Source: Bacteroidota bacterium
Lineage (GTDB): Bacteria; Bacteroidota; Bacteroidia; M30B66
NCBI GenBank assembly: GCA_947497195.1
Contig: CANMGM010000051.1
Span: forward strand, 1 to 11,091
Direction: 5' to 3'
DNA length: 11,091 nt
A program made the position numbers and the translations under genes. The notes under the pieces were generated by a model that did no database searches, was not told where the DNA came from, and saw only the letters and a list, made by a program, of their open reading frames with translations. Shown one piece after another: positions 5,219 through 11,091 of this stretch (the stretch's first letter is position 1; every line of letters starts with the position of its first letter).

Positions 5219-8026
5219 TTATGCCCTGTTGCAAAGGCCTGTAAAGTTGCAATATTTGCATCTGTCGTGATCTTCGGTTTGCTCAAATGCCAATTCTTCA
5301 TTGAACATCTTTTCAATTAACTCAGTAAACCCGCTTTTGATTTGTTCATATGCATCCGCTTCGCCTGGCTGCTTTACAAAAAGAATATTTTTGGAAGGAC
5401 TTTTAAGCGGTACGATGCCCGATAAAATGGCATTTTCAGGATATTTATCTGAATAAAGCAATTGATAAAAAAACAATTGCATAGCCTTCTCCAGATTCGG
5501 ATTTGAAAATATTTCATCCATCTCCTTAAATTTCAGATCGTCTTTATCGACGCTTCCGGTCTTATAATCAAGTATTCGAATGTTTTGATCATTGATATCG
5601 ATTCGATCGGCAACACCAAACAACTTAACCTGAAAATCGTCTGTCGATGTTTGAATGGTGAGTACAGTGTCTAAATCTACTTCGAGCGATTTAATGCTGG
5701 TTAATATGCCGCGTTGCTTTTCTGCCTTGATGCAGTTTAGTTCCCAATTTAGGAAACGAAATAGCATGTTACGGGCTGTTTCATGTGCCAACACATGCTT
5801 TCCCTGATTTATTGATTCAGGCCCGTAAATAGTCTGGAATTGCATCCTTAATTCATCGGGCATCAATTGACGCATTTGAAGAATATCTTTTTCCTTAAGA
5901 ATTTGTCCAATAAAAGGCTTGTACAAGTTTTGAAGAACGGTATGGCATATTGTTCCTATTTCGTTAGACTCCACGTCTTCTTCGCGGTCTTCTTCGACGG
6001 CCACATTCGAAAAGTAACTCAGGTAAAAACTTAATTCACAATTGATAAACTTTTTAAGCGCAGAAGCCGATAAACCTTTGGGTTTATTGGGATGATACCT
6101 CTCGCGCATGCGTTTTAATAGATCTGGGGTTTTCTCAACGCGCAGCGAACTCTCGAAATGCTTTGGTAATTCGGGAACACGAATGCTATGGTTATGTTCC
6201 GCTGCGTTTAATTCCTGCTCGAGCTGGGTAATAAACCGCGATTGTTCGCCTTTGCCAAATTCATCGCTTTCGGTGTTGTAAATTAGCCAAACCCGTTCAG
6301 CACCCTGAATCATTCTGTAAAAATGATATGCAAAAAGCGCATCGCGGTCGCGATACGTTGGCAATTCGAATCCAAGTGCAATATCGAAGGGGATAAAACT
6401 GCGATGTGAACGCGTTGCCGGCAGAATACCCTCGTTCACCGAGAGAATAATTAGATTTTTAAACTCAACATTGCGGGTCTCAAGCAAGCCCATCAGCTGG
6501 AGACCTTTCAGCGGCTCGCCATAGAACGAAAGTGAAATTTGCCTTATTAGCTGCGAAAATACGCGTTGGAGCGAAGCTAAATTCAGTATTCCGGGATAGC
6601 GTAAATTATATACTTCTATCTGATTCAGCAATAATTTGGTTTGACTCAGCGCGTCTGCAGAATAGTCTCTTTCTACCGCATTTCGCGAACTTTCATCAAA
6701 TACCGATTGCGAAAACCGGATAAGACACGTAATTGCCTCCGAAACGCTTTGATACCACGGCTTGAATAAAAACCCAAGCTTCTCGTTCAGCGGCTCGCTT
6801 TCTTCCCAACCCAAAATATTGATGTATTTGTAGGACGATGCATTGATTTTTTTGATGTACATCTTGCAGTAATCTTCACCAAGAATTTGTCTGATGTTGG
6901 ATTGCCGAAAGAGTTTCAACAAATCTTTAAAATAAAACACGGGTTTGCTTCCGTCGGCTTGATTGCGGCACCTGCGCTGGAGTTCAAAAACGGCTGTGTA
7001 CAAACCCATAACCGGCAATTGATGAAGCGGATACGACATCGTAACGTTGACCGCAGGTACTGCTTCAGGCAACAATTCCAACATCGGAAGCATCAGGCGT
7101 TCATCTCCTAAAACAACCGCAGTATCTTCAAACGTGCAGCCTTCATCTGCCAATGTGGCCAAAAGAGCGCCTGCTTCAATTGCCTGTCCCAGATTCTTAG
7201 ACGCCCCAATGATTTCGAACTTCTGTTCAGGCCTATCGAGTCTCGAATGAATATTTTTGAAGGTATGGGCGGCCCAATTGCTTCTGTATTTTCGAAAAAA
7301 ATGGCCGGCCTCATTCAATTCGTCATCAACATAATACGAATCAACATCCCACAGAATTTCGGCCCTTCCGGTTTTTTCCAAAAATTTAATGATCTGCTGC
7401 TCGGCACCATTCAGGGCACTAAAACCGCAAAACAGCACCTTATCCCATTCCATCCCGGTGCCTTTCGTATCAATAGACTCCGCAAATGCGCGATACGCCA
7501 TGCCGGTGGTTAGCATTTTCTTATCTGCAAGGTGTTGCCGGAATAGCTTGTACCAAGTGCCCATCATCGACCAGAAATGGAGATACGCGGCCTGTATTGG
7601 CGTTATGCTTTTTTTATCGGGCGACCACCTCTGCATAGCATAAGCTTCACTTACAACCGCATACAAATCTTTTGCATGTACCATATACAGGTCTACCTCT
7701 TCAAAATCGTGCAGTAACTGTGGCGCCCAGGTAAGAAACACATCGAAAGGGTCAGATTTTTCGGCCTCTGTAGACTGATAAATGCCATAAAATTCGAACA
7801 ATGCAGAAACCTGGTTAATCGGACTTGTCTGCATTTGGTTTGCCACAAATTCTTCGGCCGAGAAGATTTCAGGCATCCATTGATCTTCAGGTTGCAATTC
7901 GAGCAATTCCTTCCTGAAAAATAGGGCAGCACGGCGATTTGGAAAAACCAGCGCGACGGATGCCCCGCCTCTAGTTAATTCGATATAGCGTCGAGCGACT
8001 TGATTCAAAAAGGAATTTGATTGCAT
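5219..8026 (-). CDS. AddB-like PD-(D/E)XK nuclease with iron-sulfur cluster
   Basis: This is a 935-residue protein of the AddB/RexB type. The C-terminal nuclease has His695 (GTICHTVLQ), Glu782, Asp807 (GVADRID), Asp820 and Lys822 (ILDYKTG), and the QLxxY motif at 850-854. Four Cys surround it as in AddB: Cys663 (INCELSFYL) and Cys923, Cys926, Cys932 (C-x2-C-x5-C at the C-terminus), the pattern that holds a 4Fe-4S cluster. The N-terminal two thirds are an inactive-helicase-like scaffold. It starts VALVFPNRRAALFFRKEL and has no Walker A motif, while VNEGILPA (530-537) is a helicase-remnant segment. AddAB resects double-strand breaks for recombination, and AddB usually needs the AddA helicase-nuclease, which is not in this window. 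The gene follows the SRAP gene by 15 bases, so both are probably on one transcript. Confidence 0.88.
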   Translation of the reverse strand: MQSNSFLNQVARRYIELTRGGASVALVFPNRRAALFFRKELLELQPEDQWMPEIFSAEEFVANQMQTSPINQVSALFEFYGIYQSTEAEKSDPFDVFLTWAPQLLHDFEEVDLYMVHAKDLYAVVSEAYAMQRWSPDKKSITPIQAAYLHFWSMMGTWYKLFRQHLADKKMLTTGMAYRAFAESIDTKGTGMEWDKVLFCGFSALNGAEQQIIKFLEKTGRAEILWDVDSYYVDDELNEAGHFFRKYRSNWAAHTFKNIHSRLDRPEQKFEIIGASKNLGQAIEAGALLATLADEGCTFEDTAVVLGDERLMLPMLELLPEAVPAVNVTMSYPLHQLPVMGLYTAVFELQRRCRNQADGSKPVFYFKDLLKLFRQSNIRQILGEDYCKMYIKKINASSYKYINILGWEESEPLNEKLGFLFKPWYQSVSEAITCLIRFSQSVFDESSRNAVERDYSADALSQTKLLLNQIEVYNLRYPGILNLASLQRVFSQLIRQISLSFYGEPLKGLQLMGLLETRNVEFKNLIILSVNEGILPATRSHRSFIPFDIALGFELPTYRDRDALFAYHFYRMIQGAERVWLIYNTESDEFGKGEQSRFITQLEQELNAAEHNHSIRVPELPKHFESSLRVEKTPDLLKRMRERYHPNKPKGLSASALKKFINCELSFYLSYFSNVAVEEDREEDVESNEIGTICHTVLQNLYKPFIGQILKEKDILQMRQLMPDELRMQFQTIYGPESINQGKHVLAHETARNMLFRFLNWELNCIKAEKQRGILTSIKSLEVDLDTVLTIQTSTDDFQVKLFGVADRIDINDQNIRILDYKTGSVDKDDLKFKEMDEIFSNPNLEKAMQLFFYQLLYSDKYPENAILSGIVPLKSPSKNILFVKQPGEADAYEQIKSGFTELIEKMFNEELAFEQTEDHDRCKYCNFTGLCNRA

Positions 8027-8041
8027 AAAGTTTATGTAGTA

Positions 8042-8725
8042 TTAAAATAATGTGCTTTGTTGAGACGATGCGCTTGATGATTTTTCGATAAGACCAGAAT
8101 CGTCGATACCGGCCTTATTAACCCGCGATGAAACAGGCCAACATTCCATTTCATCGGCCGGGTAAGGCTGTAATAAACGTGAAAGCTTGTCGGGGTTACT
8201 TTCCGACAACCAGTTTCGGGCCATATCAGCATCAAAAATTACAGGCATACGGTTGTGAACAGGACCTACCAGTGCATTGGCCTCTGTAGTTATAATGGCA
8301 AGCATCTTTCCCCCATCATCGTTAATGGATTCCCAAACCCCGGCGAAATATACAAACTGCTGATTGAGGCAATGGAAGTAATACGGCTGTTTATGGGAAG
8401 CTTCAGGCTTCCATTCATAGAAACCGGTAGCCGGAACGATGCATCTTCGATTGCGCATGTAGGCAGTAAATGCAGGTTTCGAACGCAAAGTGTCGTCGCG
8501 GAGATTAATTAAAAACAAAGGTTTATTGGCCGATTTACTCCAACTGGGCGTTAGGCCCCATTTTAAAGCGGTTATGCAATCGGGTTGTTCGTTCAAAACG
8601 GCTAGAACAGTGCTGCCTGGCGCAATATTGTAGGATGAACGAAACACGACATCCGACTTGAGATTGGCTCGCAGTTGTTTTTCTAAATCAACAGGTTTCC
8701 CCGCCAAAGTATAGCGCCCGCACAT
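8042..8725 (-). CDS. SRAP-domain protein (HMCES/YedK family), abasic-site DNA-protein crosslink protein
   Basis: This 227-residue protein starts MCGRYTL. I chose the ATG at 8725, not an in-frame TTG at 8767, because removal of Met must expose Cys2, which bonds covalently to abasic sites in single-stranded DNA. Other active-site residues match YedK: Asn74 and Arg76 (INLRDD), Glu104 (GFYEW) and His157 (HNRMP). YNIAPG (32-37) and LKWGLTPSW (54-62) are also typical. The usual INARAET motif reads INLRDDT here, a mild departure that keeps Asn and Arg. Residues about 208-227 form a Ser-rich tail ending QSTLF, which resembles a bacterial sliding-clamp-binding peptide. Annotation pipelines often call the family 'SOS response-associated peptidase'. 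It is the first gene of a unit with the AddB-like nuclease, consistent with a shared DNA-repair role. Confidence 0.92.
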   Translation of the reverse strand: MCGRYTLAGKPVDLEKQLRANLKSDVVFRSSYNIAPGSTVLAVLNEQPDCITALKWGLTPSWSKSANKPLFLINLRDDTLRSKPAFTAYMRNRRCIVPATGFYEWKPEASHKQPYYFHCLNQQFVYFAGVWESINDDGGKMLAIITTEANALVGPVHNRMPVIFDADMARNWLSESNPDKLSRLLQPYPADEMECWPVSSRVNKAGIDDSGLIEKSSSASSQQSTLF

Positions 8726-8789
8726 GTAAAATAGCTCTGTTTGTTTTTTATTAAAAGAGGCTTTCAAATTAGCATAATTTTTGCTGAAA

Positions 8790-8818
8790 TTGCACCCTGT
8801 TTCAGAATAATTTATTTG
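8790..8818 (+). promoter_or_regulatory. Possible promoter of the thioredoxin-like/DUF2237 unit
   Basis: TTG at 8790-8792 is followed after 18 bases by TTTATTTG at 8811-8818, which is one mismatch from the Bacteroidota -7 box TAnnTTTG. The ATG lies 10 bases further on. It falls in the 103-base divergent region between the SRAP gene and this unit. I see no operator or SOS-type palindrome there. Confidence 0.3.
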
Positions 8819-8828
8819 CTAGCAACGT

Positions 8829-10235
8829 ATGAAGAAAACTATTTTTCTGTTCTTATTCGCAGTTACTGCGCTTTCTCTTCAGGCTCTCGCCGGAGGGTAC
8901 GAAATCAAAGTCAATGTTAAAGGCCTGAGCGATTCTACCTGCCAGCTGGCCTATTATTTTGGCGACAAACAATACATAAAAGATTCGGCAAAAGCCGATG
9001 CTAAAGGGAATTTGATTTTCAAAGGTCAGGAAGATTTGCCAGGAGGTATTTACATGATTGTATTGCCCGGGAAGAAATATTTTGAGATGATAGTTGACAA
9101 AGAACAGCACTTTAGTCTTGAAAGTGATGCAGCCGATTTGGTGACAAACATGAAAGTGAAGGGCTCTAAAGACAACGAAATTTTCTACGATTATTTACGT
9201 TGGATTTCGATTCGCGGTAAGCAGGTCGAAGAGTTGAAAAAAGAGCTGGATGCCAATAAGTCGAATCCGGCAAAATCGAAGGATATTAAAGACAAGCAGG
9301 CCGCAATTGATGCCGAAGTAAAGCAATACAAGAATGATATTATAGCGAAGCATCCTGCTATGTTGCTATCGGCAATATTTAAAGCTTCAACAGAGCCTGA
9401 TGTTCCGGAGCCGCCTAAAAACGCCGATGGAAGCATCGATTCGCTTTTCCGCTACCGCTATTTCCGCGCACATTATTTCGATAACCTCAACATGAAAGAC
9501 GACCGGCTTCTACGAACTCCGGTTTTTGCACCGAAAATCAAGCAGTATGTCGAGCGGATTATTCCTCAGCATCCAGACTCAATCTGCGTAGGAGCCCAAA
9601 AAATGATTGATCTCACCGATGAAAAAAGCGATATTTTCAAATACCTCGTTTTTTACATCACCAATACCTATGAAAAATCAAACATCATGGGCATGGATGC
9701 TGTATTTGTTTGCATGGCCGAGCAGTATTATCTGAGTGGCAAGGCCTTCTGGATTGATTCTGCTCAAACAGAGAAAATAAGAGAACGTGTTAATGCGCTT
9801 AAGCCCTGCCTACTTGGCAAACAAGCATACAACATGCGGATGTACAAAACTGATTTTCAGCAAATTTCGCTCAACGAGGTCAAAAACAAATACACCATTA
9901 TTTACTTCTGGGATCCAAGCTGCGGACATTGCCAGAAGGTAACTCCCAAACTGAGCGAATTCTACAAAACGAACAAAGAAAAATTTGATGTAGAAGTTTT
10001 TGGTGTGTACATCGAGACCGATACCACCGAATGGTTTAAGTACATTAAGGAAAAGGAATTGACCTGGCTGAATGTGGCCGACCTTACGCTGAAAACCAAT
10101 TTCAGGGCCTATTATGATATTTATTCAACACCGGTAATTTACGTCCTCGACCGAAACAAAAAAATCATCGCGAAGCGGATTGATGTTGAGAACCTGGTCG
10201 ATTTCCTAACGAATTACTCAAAACAAAATCCATAA
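8829..10235 (+). CDS. Exported thioredoxin-like protein with DUF4369 and DUF5106-type regions
   Basis: This is a 468-residue protein. A clear signal peptide (MKKTIFLFLF start, cleavage after ALA at 21) sends it to the periplasm. Residues 24-110 look like the DUF4369 beta domain (GYEIKVNVKGL, then the F.G....PGGIYM pattern). A charged helical stretch at about 130-170 rich in Lys, Asp and Glu follows, then a helical DUF5106-like region up to about 340. The C-terminal domain (about 345-468) is a thioredoxin fold with the redox motif CGHC at 365-368 in FWDPSCGHCQKVTP and the cis-proline at 435 in STPVIYV. By motif it should be a thiol-disulfide oxidoreductase of the TlpA/ResA type, helping reduce or rearrange disulfides in exported proteins. 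Its partner substrate is unknown. DUF2237 follows with no spacing. Confidence 0.88.
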   Translation: MKKTIFLFLFAVTALSLQALAGGYEIKVNVKGLSDSTCQLAYYFGDKQYIKDSAKADAKGNLIFKGQEDLPGGIYMIVLPGKKYFEMIVDKEQHFSLESDAADLVTNMKVKGSKDNEIFYDYLRWISIRGKQVEELKKELDANKSNPAKSKDIKDKQAAIDAEVKQYKNDIIAKHPAMLLSAIFKASTEPDVPEPPKNADGSIDSLFRYRYFRAHYFDNLNMKDDRLLRTPVFAPKIKQYVERIIPQHPDSICVGAQKMIDLTDEKSDIFKYLVFYITNTYEKSNIMGMDAVFVCMAEQYYLSGKAFWIDSAQTEKIRERVNALKPCLLGKQAYNMRMYKTDFQQISLNEVKNKYTIIYFWDPSCGHCQKVTPKLSEFYKTNKEKFDVEVFGVYIETDTTEWFKYIKEKELTWLNVADLTLKTNFRAYYDIYSTPVIYVLDRNKKIIAKRIDVENLVDFLTNYSKQNP

Positions 10236-10601
10236 GTGCAACTCAACGTTCTGGGCGGACATCTCGATGCGTGCTGTATGCGACCCAAAACCGGCTTTTA
10301 CCGCGATGGCTATTGCAAAACGGGAATCGATGACCGCGGGGTACATACGGTTTGTGTAGAGGTTAATGCAACATTTCTGAGCTATTCTAAGCAGGTTGGC
10401 AATGATCTCAGCACACCTTTTCCGGCATACGATTTTCCGGGACTAAAACCGGGAGACCGGTGGTGTTTATGCGCTGAACGATGGCTTCAAGCGTATAAGG
10501 ATGGGAAAGCACCGCCGTTGATTTTAAGCGCGACAAACGCCAAAACACTTGATTTTATACCATTGGAGGTATTGATGGCTTTTGCAATTGATTTGGAGTA
10601 A
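10236..10601 (+). CDS. DUF2237 family protein
   Basis: This 121-residue protein has the complete DUF2237 signature: NVLGGHLDACC (4-14), TGFYRDGYCKTG (19-30), DDRGVHTVC (32-40), GNDLSTPFPAYDFPGLKPGD (56-74 region), RWCLCAERW (75-83) and KAPPLILSAT. The length is usual for the family. Its six Cys (13, 14, 27, 40, 77, 79) sit within or next to the conserved blocks, so metal binding or redox chemistry is possible, but the function of the family is not known. There is no signal peptide, so it should be cytoplasmic. The start is a GTG placed directly after the TAA of the thioredoxin-like gene, and the NVLGG motif begins three residues later, which supports that start. Translation probably depends on ribosomes finishing the upstream gene. 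Confidence 0.88.
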   Translation: MQLNVLGGHLDACCMRPKTGFYRDGYCKTGIDDRGVHTVCVEVNATFLSYSKQVGNDLSTPFPAYDFPGLKPGDRWCLCAERWLQAYKDGKAPPLILSATNAKTLDFIPLEVLMAFAIDLE

Positions 10602-10613
10602 AGACGAATAGTA

Positions 10614-10643
10614 ATGATAGGTAGGATTTAAATCCGCTATCAT
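10614..10643. terminator. Hairpin between convergent DUF2237 and DUF5686 genes, possible terminator without a T-run
   Basis: ATGATAG (10614-10620) pairs perfectly with CTATCAT (10637-10643). Nested inside is the palindrome GGATTTAAATCC (10624-10635), able to form GGAT/ATCC around TTAA. The two stems are separated by a 3-base bulge on one side and 1 base on the other. No T tract follows on either strand, so intrinsic termination is uncertain. Its place in the 54-base gap between converging stops fits a transcription end point for both units. Confidence 0.45.
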
Positions 10644-10655
10644 CCAACGCATCTA

Positions 10656-11091
10656 TCAGATATAACTCCACTTTCTGCTATATGTATTGAAAAACTGGAA
10701 ACCGAATTTCCATGTGAAGCGTAGTTTCGAAAACGAATTATCGGCCGTAACGGCAAAAATTCCAAATCGAAACAATTGCTGACGAATGCGCACTGGACGC
10801 ATCAGCCCAACAAAAAATTCGCTGTGCGCAAATTGCTTCTCCGGAATCATCAGGAATCCCGCACCGGCTGCTTCGGCTAATTTCAGCCTGTTAATCAAGG
10901 GGATTTTATTCAACAACAATCCGTTGAAATGGTGCACGAAATTGCCGCGAATAAACGCGTTGGCCGTCGATAAAGTAGGGCCCAGCAATTGAAAGGAGCG
11001 CGTAGGATCTGAAAAAAAGAATACATCCGAACCTCTGAAATAGCGATGTTCGAGTATGCGCAAACTTTTCTGATTCACAAACGATCCGCAC
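10656..11091 (-). CDS. DUF5686 family protein, C-terminal end (cut by window edge)
   Basis: The minus-strand frame is open from the right edge (11091) to a TGA at 10656, about 144 codons, with the true start outside the window. An internal GTG at 11078 is not the start, because the reading continues upstream as CGSF before it. The piece matches the C-terminus of the large Bacteroidota DUF5686 proteins, which usually carry an N-terminal CarboxypepD_reg-like domain and an outer-membrane barrel: RYFRGSDVFFFSDPTRSFQL, then FVHHFNGLLLNKIPLINRLKL, and an ending of alternating beta-strand character (FRFGIFAVTADNS, LRFTWKFGFQFF). The function of the family is not established; an outer-membrane location is inferred from the barrel-like pattern. 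It is convergent with the DUF2237 gene. Confidence 0.82.
   Translation of the reverse strand, partial: CGSFVNQKSLRILEHRYFRGSDVFFFSDPTRSFQLLGPTLSTANAFIRGNFVHHFNGLLLNKIPLINRLKLAEAAGAGFLMIPEKQFAHSEFFVGLMRPVRIRQQLFRFGIFAVTADNSFSKLRFTWKFGFQFFNTYSRKWSYI

Noticed and set aside
8726..8767. Longer SRAP protein starting at an in-frame TTG
   Set aside because: An extension would place residues before the Met-Cys that must become the N-terminal Cys for DNA crosslinking, so the ATG at 8725 is the functional start.
8726..8828. SOS-type operator or regulatory palindrome upstream of the SRAP gene
   Set aside because: I looked for a LexA-like inverted repeat because of the 'SOS-associated' family name and found none that stands out.
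11076..11078. GTG at 11078 as the start of a short protein at the right edge
   Set aside because: The frame stays open to the window edge and the match is to the C-terminal end of a large DUF5686 protein, so this is an internal Val.
1..11091. CRISPR array, tRNA, rRNA, insertion sequence, toxin-antitoxin or phage-defence cassette
   Set aside because: No direct-repeat array, tRNA-like cloverleaf, terminal inverted repeats, transposase motifs or known defence domains were seen; the AddB-like and SRAP genes fit ordinary DNA repair.

Overview
The window looks like chromosomal DNA of a Bacteroidota species, of moderate GC content. The reasons are the gene families (DUF4476, DUF2807 'head GIN', Bacteroidota-type acyloxyacyl hydrolase, a DUF4369/DUF5106 thioredoxin-like protein, DUF5686), the near absence of Shine-Dalgarno sequences, and several TAnnTTTG-like -7 promoter elements. 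I see no mobile element, CRISPR array, tRNA, rRNA or phage gene. Genes are tightly packed and no gene-free stretch exceeds about 105 bases.

Layout from left to right: the 5' end of a cyclophilin-type peptidyl-prolyl isomerase (-, cut by the left edge); a secreted DUF4476 protein (+) with a strong intrinsic terminator; a two-gene envelope unit on the minus strand (acyloxyacyl hydrolase-like protein, then a DUF2807 lipoprotein, overlapping by 4 bases); a two-gene peptidase unit on the plus strand (secreted M14-like metallocarboxypeptidase, then a single-domain M24 metallopeptidase, overlapping by 4 bases); a two-gene DNA-repair unit on the minus strand (SRAP/HMCES-YedK abasic-site protein, then an AddB-like iron-sulfur PD-(D/E)XK nuclease, 15 bases apart); a two-gene unit on the plus strand (exported thioredoxin-like protein, then DUF2237, with no gap); and the 3' end of a DUF5686 outer-membrane protein (-, cut by the right edge). 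The centre is therefore four two-gene units on alternating strands.

Together the genes cover envelope upkeep (acyloxyacyl hydrolase-like, DUF2807, DUF5686), peptide breakdown (M14 plus M24), genome maintenance (SRAP plus AddB-like) and redox or envelope functions (thioredoxin-like). I do not see a clearly new multi-gene system. The points most worth a second look are the SRAP gene coupled to an AddB-like nuclease, a candidate sliding-clamp-binding peptide at the very C-terminus of that SRAP protein, and a lipid A deacylase-family protein whose expected catalytic histidine is a tyrosine.
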